A stretch of 64,000 nucleotides of DNA from Polydactylus sextarius (taxonomy: Eukaryota; Chordata; Actinopteri; Polynemidae), in assembly GCA_016801845.1 (NCBI GenBank), contig CM028912.1, positions 22,409,501 to 22,473,500 of the forward strand, written 5' to 3'. The notes under the pieces are model-generated. The model was given only the letters and a program-made list of their open reading frames with translations, ran no database searches and had not been told where the DNA came from. Below, piece by piece: positions 13,823 to 25,797 of the stretch; the stretch's first letter is position 1, and each line of letters begins with the position of its first letter. A program made the translations under genes and the position numbers.

Positions 13823-14280
13823 GACCTCAGTCCTTCCCAAGACAGAAGCAACAGCAGAAAAATGAGTCAATTTACAAAAGTCAGGTAAATATAACAATAC
13901 ATTTGATTTCATCAATTTCAAGCTGACTTTAAATCTTTGTATTATGCAATATAAAGTCTCATCATAAACAGAAGTGATAATCTAGACGTGAACTTCCTTC
14001 TTGTTAAGTGAACAGGACAATCAGGACAAATTTCATTACACAGACTCGACATTATGTCCTGAGACAGAAGTTCACACTTTACATTGTTAAAGTTAAACCT
14101 GCAGCTCTTTATGTTTGAAGACTGTTTAAAAAACATTGTTCGAATTGTTAAAGAACAAATGATTTATGCTCATATCTCTTTCGATAAAACTTAACTCGAC
14201 CAACAGTCACCTGGTAATATTTTTCCTCCATAGTCATTTAATACTTGTGATATCAGTGTTTTCTTTTTTGCATCAACAGC

Positions 14281-16987
14281 ATGGATTGCCCTCTGTCACC
14301 TTCACAGGATCAGAGGTAAAGAGTTAAGTTTACTTTGATTTGATGTTTAGATCAGATTACAACATTGCCATCAATCAACACATTATGTCTATTAAATAAG
14401 AGCCTGAATGTATCAAGCTGTATCTCAGTTATACTTCAGTTAGAAATGTAAGAATCTACGCTTTGAGTAATTATTTGCAAATGGAGTATGTTTTTCTGCA
14501 CGTGGTTATGAGTCTAGAACAAAACTCACTAATACATCAGGCAGGTGTTGAGCTGCTACAGAATAATCAGTTCACTGCATACAACTAAAAACTGACAGTA
14601 CGTTTATTTCTGTTTGACAGGAAACTCAGGGAACATCAAGAAAGATATGGGTTCGTTTGTAAGAATATCACATTAATTAACAAAGTAATTCCAGTTCACT
14701 GATGTTAATAATGTTTTAACCAAACTAATTATTAATGATGTTTTAATCACAGTTTGTCAAACATGGAAGAATTTGGACAGACACTCAGAGAATCTCGGTA
14801 AATATTTTCTTAAAGAATTTTTAAAGACATTTTAACAAGTTGTTCATTGACTACAGTTCAAACAGTATGGACACAGTAACACCTGTAACATCTAACATAC
14901 TTGTTCCTGGTGATCCAGAGTGAATTTTAGTTTTGTTGATACATCTTCAAATTGTTCAATATTGATGAAAGTTACTAACATGCAGCATTTTTATTCCGCA
15001 GATCTGATGTGAAGCGTCGAGAAGATGAACTAAGATCAGTCAAAGACAGGTATTTTCTGTGAGGAACGATTCATCTAAAATCAGCTGCTAGTGAGGAAAG
15101 TGACACACTGTTTTGTACCAAAAAAAATTTACATTTAATTAACAAACAAATGACCTTTTAATTGTTTACAGAATCTGTGACTTTAACAATGAATGTGGTC
15201 TGAAGTGTTTTAACCAGACTAACCACTGATGTGTTTCTAAACACAGATTAGCTGTCATGGAAGAATTTTACAAACTACATCTTCATGGGGTAGAGTAAGT
15301 ATTTTATTTTGTTTTATTTGCCTTTTTGATACAATTGAAAAAGCATTGAGATCTATGCAGCAAACACTTGAAATATTCAACACAGTCTTACTAATAATGA
15401 ATAACTAATAATAATAAAATAATAAAGTAATCAATTCAACAAACTTTTCATTATATATATATTACAGTTTGACTGAGATGGGGACACACTATGAAGAAAA
15501 ACTTAAAGAAGCAAGGTAAATATATTTCTAAAGAAACAGTTTAGACCCACTAAAACTGTATATAAATAAAGTGTGTTTCACAGTGACACCTGGATAACAC
15601 AATGTAATCTAGCTGCTCTGCATTAATTATTACCTTCATGGTGCTCATGGAATTCATGTTTTGCTACAGCTGAGTGTGGTAGTGAGGTTATAGTTCTTAT
15701 GGTTTATTAGACTGGACCTAAATGACACTGTATGGTGCTCCTTGTATTCCTACACAAACAATAACATTGTGACATCCTTACAGCAGCAACACCTTCTAAA
15801 GCTGGAGCTCAAGATGGATCACAGATATCAGTTACAATAAAACTCAAGCTGAACTAAGACAGAAACCTCCCACATACGTGTTGTGTTTTTATTTAACGAA
15901 CTGCACAGATTTGACTGTAATTTAACTGGAAATGACTCATTCAGTGAGTTTTATTACTGATGCTTCATTACTGTCCAACAACACCTTTGTTTCACATGCT
16001 GCATGTTTTATTCCACAGAACTGCTCTGAAGGAAAAAGAGGATGAATTCCAGTCATTCAAAGACAGGTACTGTATGTAGTGAACACTGCAGAGAAAGCTG
16101 CAGCGTACAACTTGTTAATCAAACATTATCTTGATTTTTCACAGAGTTGCAGCAGATATTGCTTCTTCAATAAAGACAGGAGACACAGTGAGCATGAATG
16201 ACCCAGTCAGTAAAGACAAACTGATAAAGATGTATGATGAACTGAGACTGAAGAAGTGGCCTAAAGTCAAAGATAATCTCGAATCTAGTGGCCGACAATT
16301 AGAGGACATTAAATACTCCATTCGGGTACAGTATCATCTGATAACTATGAACCAGTGATTTTTTCTGATATTTCTGATATTCACCTTAACTGCCTTTCTC
16401 TTTTTTGATTGACTTTAATCCAAACTGATAATTAAAGAAAGTGTATGGAGATGCTGGAGAGAACATTGAGAGAAAGATAGAGCAGATACATCAAGTGTTC
16501 CAACTCTCTGAGCACCTCAGTGGACCAACATGTCAGAAGGTACAGGACTTGAAGACTGTTGTCTGAAGATAAAGCTTATGCTACCATAACCTCTGTAAGC
16601 AGCATGTTCCTGTGTTCCAGGTCAGAGAGTTGAGGCAGTTAACCATTAACAACCTTCAGCTGGCTGTGTACCACAGCAAAGATCATCTTCTTCAGGTACG
16701 AAGTTATACAGCTTTTGAAACCAAACAGTGTTTTATCCTTCTTTTTTCATGAATTCAAATAAAATATCAATAATCATGTACTTTGAATCCATTCAAAGTC
16801 CATCCATTCCAATCCATCCATGAATCTGGCTCAGGATCAGGACAAGAATGAATTGTCCATATTTCTTCACTCTGAATGTTACTGGCTGGGTTGCTTGATG
16901 ACTTTAAACAATCCTCCTCTTCAGCCAGACTGGGAAAATCATCATCCTGCAAACCGTTGGGACATTTTTCCACAAAACATTAGATAA
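14281..16987 (+). CDS. Uncharacterised coiled-coil protein, 11 exons
   Basis: I do not recognise this gene. Exons: 14281-14315, 14621-14650, 14753-14797, 15002-15049, 15247-15294, 15468-15515, 16019-16066, 16145-16325, 16438-16539, 16621-16695 and 16835-16987 (stop TAA). They join into one 813-base frame (270 residues); exon 2 uses a weak donor (GTTCGT). The N-terminal third is charged heptad-like coiled coil. Exons 4-7 are each exactly 48 bases in the same phase; exons 3 and 5 share MEEF, and exons 4 and 7 share EDE..S.KDR, so they arose by exon duplication. Exon 8 gives a conserved-looking block (DPVSKDKLIKMYDELRLKKW), exons 9-10 a helical block, and exon 11 ends with NNPPLQPDWENH and RWDIFP. 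There is no signal peptide or membrane segment, so it is probably cytosolic. Further 5' exons may exist, since an acceptor-like CAG precedes the ATG. Function unknown. Confidence 0.75.
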
Positions 16988-17205
16988 AGAGCAGGCAGTC
17001 TTTGCTTTTTTGTCATAGGTCACAATCCAAACCCAGCTGGATTTGACTTTCTCTTTGACTTCTATGTAGTGTCTGAGTAACTTTTTAACCTGCATCAGTT
17101 TTAAGCTTCAGACCTCATCTGAACAGTGGTCAATTGTTTGTAAATTTGATTGAAATGTCAGTTTTTATGATCACATTTAATAAAGTTCATTGATGCCATA
17201 CAATA
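16988..17205 (+). other. Probable 3' UTR of the coiled-coil gene
   Basis: A canonical AATAAA polyadenylation signal at 17179-17184 lies 192 bases after the stop codon. Cleavage would be expected 10-30 bases further on. Confidence 0.55.
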
Positions 17206-17664
17206 TTATCATTGTTACTGGGTTACAGTTTTGATTTCCATTCTTTCTAAAAATGCTAATAATTTTTCTTCTTTTGGCTCAACATACACAACTGAGTAAA
17301 GTCATCTGATAATTGATGAGTAGTTCCTGAATCCTGAACTGAATCAGCGAAGAATGATTAAAATTAATAGTCATTACATAGTCATTATTTATCTGCCTCC
17401 TCTTTCCAAAGTAAGTGATACATCATATTCAGTTGTTACTGATAATCCCATTTCATTGTATAACCAATTGCTTCACAGCAAATGACTGACAACTGACATA
17501 TTTCCAAACAACGATTTCAATCAAAAATATTCAGGCCACACATAAATGTTTACAATCTGCAGCTGATTCAGTAAATAAAGAAAAACTTAAACTTTTGTGG
17601 TTTCCACTTAAAGTTGAAAAAGAGAAGCTGTATCATAGCATTTTCATCATACATGATTATGTTT

Positions 17665-17940
17665 GGGGCGAACTCAGCAGCGCAGTGATTAGCACTGTCA
17701 CCTCACAGCAAGAAGGTCGTTCAACTCCTGGGTCGGGCACAATGTCAAGTGTTCACGTTCTCCCTGTGTCTGCATGGGTTTCCTCCAACAGTCCAAAAAC
17801 ATGCATGCATTGGGGGATAGGTTCACAGATTACTCTAAATTGCCAATAGTTGTTCATCTCTCTATGTCAGCCATTCAGTAGACTGACGATTTATTCAAGG
17901 TATACACCGCCTTCGCCCGTAGACAACCAGGATAGGCTTA
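17665..17940 (+). mobile_element. tRNA-headed SINE-like repeat, copy 1
   Basis: The head resembles a pol III promoter: an A-box-like CGCAGTGATTAGC and a B-box-like GTTCAACTCC near 17719. Then comes the fish repeat body with CTCCCTGTGTCTGCATGGG, TTTCCTCC and a CTCTAAATTGCC block, ending near AGGATAGGCT. It is clearly related to the copies at 25454 and 27175. The copy is degenerate. Family name not assigned. Confidence 0.7.
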
Positions 17941-18098
17941 ATTTAGATTTAAACCAAACAGAGGCACTGCTCCTCTACCAGGTACCAAGAACCAAACTGT
18001 TTATACAGTATCAAATATAATCACTATTAATTTTGAACTGGATAAATAATTTATTTTATTCATTTATTTGAACTCATTTAAAAATGTTGTGGTATCTG

Positions 18099-21000
18099 CA
18101 GACACTTTTGACTTTCTTCCAAGCCCAGGTGAAAATTCATCTCACGCAACTATGTTGGCTGGCCTTCATATCATCTTTCGCACACTTTTACAAAAATCTC
18201 TCTGTTGAAGTGTATGAAGTTAAGTGTCATAATCTGGTATTCTCTCATACATTTGTGTTTGAAAGTGCACATCTTACATGAGTCTTTTAATTTGTGACAC
18301 AGTGGAAAGATCAAATCAGGACACGTGACTACAAGAATGTCTTCCCATTGGTCATGTAGTATCAAAGTAGTACATGCTGGTGTCATTGTGTCGTGTTGTC
18401 GGCTGCTTTCCAAAACTCCATTCTTCTTGTGTTCCTGCAGAGCAAGTTGTTCTCTGGAAATGAAACCACATGTCAGATAAGAATGACAATATAATGTGAA
18501 GGCTGCAGCAGAATGTTCCCACCCTCTGATCAATCAAAACTGTCTTTGTATCTTAAATGAATGATAACCACACAAGGTGTTTCTTGATGGTACCATCTCG
18601 GAGTCTACTACATTCAGTGGAGGAGCCAGGCTTAGTAAAATTTACTGATTAACTGAACCTCACATTTCCAACCGTGTGACAGTGTTGTGTGTTTGAAATG
18701 TACTGTGCCAGCAACATCACCAACAAGTTTAGCCAACCAAACAAGTCAGCAGTCATCAGTTCAGACACTTTTGACTTTCTTCCAAGCCCAGGTGAAAATT
18801 CATCTCACGCAACTATGTTGGCTGGCCTTCATATCATCTTTCGCACACTTTTACAAAAATCTCTCTGTTGAAGTGTATGAAGTTAAGTGTCATAATCTGG
18901 TATTCTCTCATACATTTGTGTTTGAAAGTGCACATCTTACATGAGTCTTTTAATTTGTGACACAGTGGAAAGATCAAATCAGGACACGTGACTACAAGAA
19001 TGTCTTCCCATTGGTCATGTAGTATCAAAGTAGTACATGCTGGTGTCATTGTGTCGTGTTGTCGGCTGCTTTCCAAAACTCCATTCTTCTTGTGTTCCTG
19101 CAGAGCAAGTTGTTCTCTGGAAATGAAACCACATGTCAGATAAGAATGACAATATAATGTGAAGGCTGCAGCAGAATGTTCCCACCCTCTGATCAATCAA
19201 AACTGTCTTTGTATCTTAAATGAATGATAACCACACAAGGTGTTTCTTGATGGTACCATCTCGGAGTCTACTACATTCAGTGGAGGAGCCAGGCTTAGTA
19301 AAATTTACTGATTAACTGAACCTCACATTTCCAATCGTGTGACAGTGTTGTGTGTTTGAAATGTACTGTGCCAGCAACATCACCAACAAGTTTAGCCAAC
19401 CAAACAAGTCAGCAGTCATCAGTTCAGACACTTTTGACTTTCTTCCAAGCCCAGGTGAAAATTCATCTCACGCAACTATGTTGGCTGGCCTTCATATCAT
19501 CTTTCGCACACTTTTACAAAAATCTCTCTGTTGAAGTGTATGAAGTTAAGTGTCATAATCTGGTATTCTCTCATACATTTGTGTTTGAAAGTGCACATCT
19601 TACATGAGTCTTTTAATTTGTGACACAGTGGAAAGATCAAATCAGGACACGTGACTACAAGAATGTCTTCCCATTGGTCATGTAGTATCAAAGTAGTACA
19701 TGCTGGTGTCATTGTGTCGTGTTGTCGGCTGCTTTCCAAAACTCCATTCTTCTTGTGTTCCTGCAGAGCAAGTTGTTCTCTGGAAATGAAACCACATGTC
19801 AGATAAGAATGACAATATAATGTGAAGGCCGCAGCAGAATGTTCCCACCCTCTGATCAATCAAAACTGTCTTTGTATCTTAAATGAATGATAACCACACA
19901 AGGTGTTTCTTGATGGTACCATCTCGGAGTCTACTACATTCAGTGGAGGAGCCAGGCTTAGTAAAATTTACTGATTAACTGAACCTCACATTTCCAATCG
20001 TGTGACAGTGTTGTGTGTTTGAAATGTACTGTGCCAGCAACATCACCAACAAGTTTAGCCAACCAAACAAGTTAGCAGTCATCAGTTCAGACACTTTTGA
20101 CTTTCTTCCAAGCCCAGGTGAAAATTCATCTCACGCAACTATGTTGGCTGGCCTTCATATCATCTTTCGCTCACTTTTACAAAAATCTCTCTGTTGAAGT
20201 GTATGAAGTTAAGTGTCATAATCTGGTATTCTCTCATACATTTGTGTTTGAAAGTGCACATCTTACATGAGTCTTTTAATTTGTGACACAGTGGAAAGAT
20301 CAAATCAGGACACGTGACTACAAGAATGTCTTCCCATTGGTCATGTAGTATCAAAGTAGTACATGCTGGTGTCATTGTGTGTCGTGTTGTCGGCTGCTTT
20401 CCAAAACTCCATTCTTCTTGTGTTCCTGCAGAGCAAGTTGTTCTCTGGAAATGAAACCACATGTCAGATAAGAATGACAATATAATGTGAAGGCTGCAGC
20501 AGAATGTTCCCACCCTCTGATCAATCAAAACTGTCTTTGTATCTTAAATGAATGATAACCACACAAGGTGTTTCTTGATGGTACCATCTCGGAGTCTACT
20601 ACATTCAGTGGAGGAGCCAGGCTTAGTAAAATTTACTGATTAACTGAACCTCACATTTCCAATCGTGTGACAGTGTTGTGTGTTTGAAATGTACTGTGCC
20701 AGCAACATCACCAACAAGTTTAGCCAACCAAACAAGTCAGCAGTCATCAGTTCAGACACTTTTGACTTTCTTCCAAGCCCAGGTGAAAATTCATCTCACG
20801 CAACTATGTTGGCTGGCCTTCATATCATCTTTCGCACACTTTTACAAAAATCTCTCTGTTGAAGTGTATGAAGTTAAGTGTCATAATCTGGTATTCTCTC
20901 ATACATTTGTGTTTGAAAGTGCACATCTTACATGAGTCTTTTAATTTGTGACACAGTGGAAAGATCAAATCAGGACACGTGACTACAAGAATGTCTTCCC

Positions 21001-23360
21001 ATTGGTCATGTAGTATCAAAGTAGTACATGCTGGTGTCATTGTGTCGTGTTGTCGGCTGCTTTCCAAAACTCCATTCTTCTTGTGTTCCTGCAGAGCAAG
21101 TTGTTCTCTGAAAATGAAACCACATGTCAGATAAGAATGACAATATAATGTGAAGGCTGCAGCAGAATGTTCCCACCCTCTGATCAATCAAAACTGTCTT
21201 TGTATCTTAAATGAATGATAACCACACAAGGTGTTTCTTGATGGTACCATCTCGGAGTCTACTACATTCAGTGGAGGAGCCAGGCTTAGTAAAATTTACT
21301 GATTAACTGAACCTCACATTTCCAATCGTGTGACAGTGTTGTGTGTTTGAAATGTACTGTGCCAGCAACATCACCAACAAGTTTAGCCAACCAAACAAGT
21401 CAGCAGTCATCAGTTCAGACACTTTTGACTTTCTTCCAAGCCCAGGTGAAAATTCATCTCACGCAACTATGTTGGCTGGCCTTCATATCATCTTTCGCAC
21501 ACTTTTACAAAAATCTCTCTGTTGAAGTGTATGAAGTTAAGTGTCATAATCTGGTATTCTCTCATACATTTGTGTTTGAAAGTGCACATCTTACATGAGT
21601 CTTTTAATTTGTGACACAGTGGAAAGATCAAATCAGGACACGTGACTACAAGAATGTCTTCCCATTGGTCATGTAGTATCAAAGTAGTACATGCTGGTGT
21701 CATTGTGTCGTGTTGTCGGCTGCTTTCCAAAACTCCATTCTTCTTGTGTTCCTGCAGAGCAAGTTGTTCTCTGGAAATGAAACCACATGTCAGATAAGAA
21801 TGACAATATAATGTGAAGGCTGCAGCAGAATGTTCCCACCCTCTGATCAATCAAAACTGTCTTTGTATCTTAAATGAATGATAACCACACAAGGTGTTTC
21901 TTGATGGTACCATCTCGGAGTCTACTACATTCAGTGGAGGAGCCAGGCTTAGTAAAATTTACTGATTAACTGAACCTCACATTTCCAAACGTGTGACAGT
22001 GTTGTGTGTTTGAAATGTACTGTGCCAGCAACATCACCAACAAGTTTAGCCAACCAAACAAGTCAGCAGTCATCAGTTCAGACACTTTTGACTTTCTTCC
22101 AAGCCCAGGTGAAAATTCATCTCACGCAACTATGTTGGCTGGCCTTCATATCATCTTTCGCACACTTTTACAAAAATCTCTCTGTTGAAGTGTATGAAGT
22201 TAAGTGTCATAATCTGGTATTCTCTCATACATTTGTGTTTGAAAGTGCACATCTTACATGAGTCTTTTAATTTGTGACACAGTGGAAAGATCAAATCAGG
22301 ACACGTGACTACAAGAATGTCTTCCCATTGGTCATGTAGTATCAAAGTAGTACATGCTGGTGTCATTGTGTCGTGTTGTCGGCTGCTTTCCAAAACTCCA
22401 TTCTTCTTGTGTTCCTGCAGAGCAAGTTGCTCTCTGAAAATGAAACCACATGTCAGATAAGAATGACAATATAATGTGAAGGCTGCAGCAGAATGTTCCC
22501 ACCCTCTGATCAATCAAAACTGTCTTTGTATCTTAAATGAATGATAACCACACAAGGTGTTTCTTGATGGTACCATCTCGGAGTCTACTACATTCAGTGG
22601 AGGAGCCAGGCTTAGTAAAATTTACTGATTAACTGAACCTCACATTTCCAATCGTGTGACAGTGTTGTGTGTTTGAAATGTACTGTGCCAGCAACATCAC
22701 CAACAAGTTTAGCCAACCAAACAAGTCAGCAGTCATCAGTTCAGACACTTTTGACTTTCTTCCAAGCCCAGGTGAAAATTCATCTCACACAACTATGTTG
22801 GCTGGCCTTCATATCATCTTTCGCACACTTTTACAAAAATCTCTCTGTTGAAGTGTATGAAGTTAAGTGTCATAATCTGGCATTCTCTCATACATTTGTG
22901 TTTGAAAGTGCACATCTTACATGAGTCTTTTAATTTGTGACACAGTGGAAAGATCAAATCAGGACACGTGACTACAAGAATGTCTTCCCATTGGTCATGT
23001 AGTATCAAAGTAGTACATGCTGGTGTCATTGTGTCGTGTTGTAGGCTGCTTTCCAAAACTCCATTCTTCTTGTGTTCCTGCAGAGCAAGTTGTTCTCTGA
23101 AAATGAAACCACATGTCAGATAAGAATGACAATATAATGTGAAGGCCGCAGCAGAATGTTCCCACCCTCTGATCAATCAAAACTGTCTTTGTATCTTAAA
23201 TGAATGATAACCACACAAGGTGTTTCTTGATGGTACCATCTCTGTGTGTTTGTGTGTTTGAAATGTACTGTGCCAGCAACATCACCAACAAGTTTAGCCA
23301 GCCAAACAAGTCAGCAGCCATCAGTACCATCTCTGAGTCTACTGGTCATATAGTATCAAA
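18099..23360. repeat. 663-bp tandem array, about 7.8 copies
   Basis: Units start at 18099, 18762, 19425, 20088, 20753, 21416 and 22079, with a last partial unit from 22742. All periods are 663 bp except the fourth, which is 665 bp because of an extra GT near 20379. Adjacent copies differ by only a few substitutions. The left edge is abrupt. The last unit matches to about 23242, then jumps over about 94 bases and ends in a scrambled tail near 23360. Each unit carries the same minus-strand open frame of about 120 codons and short plus-strand frames. These are copied along with the DNA and match no protein I know. This is best called a satellite or macrosatellite-type array. Confidence 0.95.
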
Positions 23361-23949
23361 TGTGTACATGATTACTGTCTAACATAATTGATATTTTTGG
23401 CCTTGCGAGGTAAAAAACTCACCTTGTGTGCTCTACTTGACCTACGTGCTGAGGGCAGAAATTCATGTGGCCAATCAAAATTCTTTCTGTTCACATGTCA
23501 GTTTTTGATGAATTGGAAGAATTGGAAGAAATGCTATTGTTGTTATTAATTAGGTGTCGCCAATGCGGGCATAATCCGGCCACATATCAACTAATTTATC
23601 CTCGACTATGTACTCGCTAATAACTTTGCTGGGGGAAAGAACATGTAATAAGCTTTGTGAAGAATGCCTTTCTTGCCTTTTTTATTGCCATGTTGTATCT
23701 GATTAGTTTTTTAGTCTCCTCCTTGATCAGAGTTTTTCTGAAAAACTTCCTGAATCACTCTTAAGCTAAGATTCCTTGCTAGGAATTTTTAGGCTATGTT
23801 AGGAGCTCTCTGAGAGGACTATGACAATCTTTGTGAATACGAGCCCTAGTCTTTTGTCCCCTGAAAAGCTGGTGTAGTATCTGATCAAGTTAAGGCTACC
23901 ATATGGAATGCGTCTCTGTTTGCTTGCCTGTTTGGTATTGTGCAATATA
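23361..23949. other. Intergenic, nothing recognised
   Basis: AT-rich sequence between the array and the next small transposon. No exon-like frame or structural repeat was seen. Confidence 0.5.
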
Positions 23950-24310
23950 CAGTCATGGAAAAAGATTATTAAACCACTCTTGTTTCCTTCAATTTTTTTG
24001 TCCATTTTATTGCCTGGTACCACTTAAGGTATATAACCTGAAAAATACACAACAAAAAAACATGCACTGCCTAAAAGCACTGTTTTTGGCAGTACAATAC
24101 CATAGCTATTGATGTAAGAACTTGTGGTTTTGGTTATTATCAAGAAAACCATAGAAAATGGTTAGATAACAGCTCTTAAATTAAACTCTTATATGCTATT
24201 TTCGTTGTTATTGTTATATTTGTCCAAACAAATGTACCTTTAGTTATACCAGGCATTACTACAAGAAATTGAAGAAAACAAGGGTGGTCTAATATTTTTT
24301 TCCATGACTG
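23950..24310. mobile_element. 361-bp Tc1/mariner-type MITE
   Basis: The termini are CAGTCATGGAAAAAGATTAT on the left and its near-exact complement on the right, extending for roughly 45 bases (through the complement of AAATTGAAG). A TA dinucleotide sits immediately outside both ends, the target duplication of the Tc1/mariner superfamily. No transposase is encoded. Confidence 0.85.
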
Positions 24311-24312
24311 TA

Positions 24313-25453
24313 AATTTATCTTAAGTCAGAGGTTATATACCATCTGGACAGAGGCACCTTTCTGTTTGGAAGACCACCTCCTCTGAACAGAAAGGTGATT
24401 GGAGACATGCAAACCTATATAAGGAGACTGTCTTGGGTTAAATGTTAGGTGGGTTCTTACAATTGGCATCAGAAACTCTCTCAGATTCAGCTGGGATTTT
24501 TGAAACTATCTTCTTGGAATAAAGTCTTTTAAATGCAAGTGAAGACCTGTCCATCAACACATTGATACAACACTGGGATAAATCCTCCACTGTTGTCTGA
24601 GTAGATTCTCGTTTGTCAAGTCATAATATCACAGGGTGCTGAATTAAAAGCAACTAGACTTGGCTGTAAATTAAAAACGTTTTAACAAGAGGTTTCTTCA
24701 GTTATGAACTGAACCAAATTTTAACTTCTGCCTGTTGGTAGTGTGGGGACCATACAGTGATCAGGGTCCTTGAGTTGTTTGTACAGAGCTGTAATGGTCC
24801 TTTTTAACTATGTTGCAGTGGTTCAGAGTAACATGCTTGCTGTATTATGATAGTTCATATCTGAAGTTTGCTCTGTTTAATATGCTCAGAAAATTGAGCT
24901 TGGAGTTTGGAGTCTAGATGTTCGTGTCTCACCTGTTACACAGGGTGCTATTTGTCAATAACAGGTGGTGCAACCCCAGACATGTGGAGGAAACTGTTTG
25001 CTGCAGGGACATTGAGTTACTGGCAGTGAGTCTGTGACCATATGGGGAGCCTAAGTCACGCCCATCTACTTCCGCTCCATGGATCCTCTGATCATAAAAA
25101 TTATGAACTAGCGTCTACTGAGAGAAAAAAATATTTTCTGGTCCTGTTTGAAATGTGCCATAGTTTTCACATATGATGTTTATGAATTTTAAAGATTTTT
25201 TTGACATAGAGAGAGAGGACCGTTTTGTGACAGGCAGCAAACGTTATTTTAGGTGTTGTATGAGAGATCTTGCAAAATTTACGTCACCATCAAACTCTGA
25301 TAGATAATTAATAGCTAGCTTCGCAACCGGAAAGAAAGGGGAAAAGAAATTCAGTTTGCGAGGAGAAATTGTGACGTGACATCACCTATTATGTGACTAT
25401 TTGGTTTGTGGTCGAACCAGTTACGTATTCTTTATGTTATTAGTTTGCTGTTA
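24313..25453. other. Intergenic, nothing recognised
   Basis: No long frame, RNA gene or clear terminal repeats were seen. The part from about 25020 to 25400 has the texture of an old interspersed repeat, but I could not place it. Confidence 0.45.
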
Positions 25454-25797
25454 GGGCAGCATGGTGGGACAGGGGTTAGCACTGTTGTCCCACAGCAAGA
25501 AGGTCCTGGGTTCAACTCCCGGGTCAAGCACAGGGTCTTTCTGTGTGGAGTTAGCATGTTTTGCCCATGTCTGCATGGGTTTCCTCTGGGAGCTCCGGTT
25601 TCCTCCCACCACCAGAGACATGCAATATTGGGAATAGGTGAATTCAGTATACTAAATTGCCCGTAGGTGTGGATGTGAGTGTGAATGGTTGTTTGTCTAT
25701 AAGTGTTGTCCGTCTATGTGTGGCCCGGTGACCGTCCAGGGTGTACCCTGCCTTTGCCTGTAAGCAGCTGGGATAGAAAATGAATAAATGAATGAAT
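25454..25797 (+). mobile_element. tRNA-headed SINE-like repeat, copy 2
   Basis: This is the best-preserved of three copies: head GGGCAGCATGGTGGGAC with a following GGGGTTAGCACTG, B-box-like GGTTCAACTCCC, the body with GTCTGCATGGGTTTCCTC, TAAATTGCCCGTAGGTGTGG and GTGAATGGTTGT, and a 3' tail of AATGAATAAATGAATGAA repeats. The tail of short repeats is typical of retroposed copies. Confidence 0.8.

Noticed and set aside
16767..17095. Minus-strand open frames with an acidic FPSLAEEEDCLK segment, also seen in the copy at 29238-29492
   Set aside because: The plus-strand frame over the same bases continues the coiled-coil gene with correct phase and ends in a stop before a polyadenylation signal. 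The minus-strand frame is its shadow and looks conserved only because the segment is duplicated.
18084..23180. Repeated open frames on both strands as a tandem protein gene family
   Set aside because: The frames come with every DNA copy of a 663-bp unit. They have no splice structure, promoter or protein similarity, and near-identity of copies explains their retention.
18099..23360. CRISPR-like array
   Set aside because: The units are 663 bp and contiguous, without short repeats and unique spacers, and the genome is eukaryotic.
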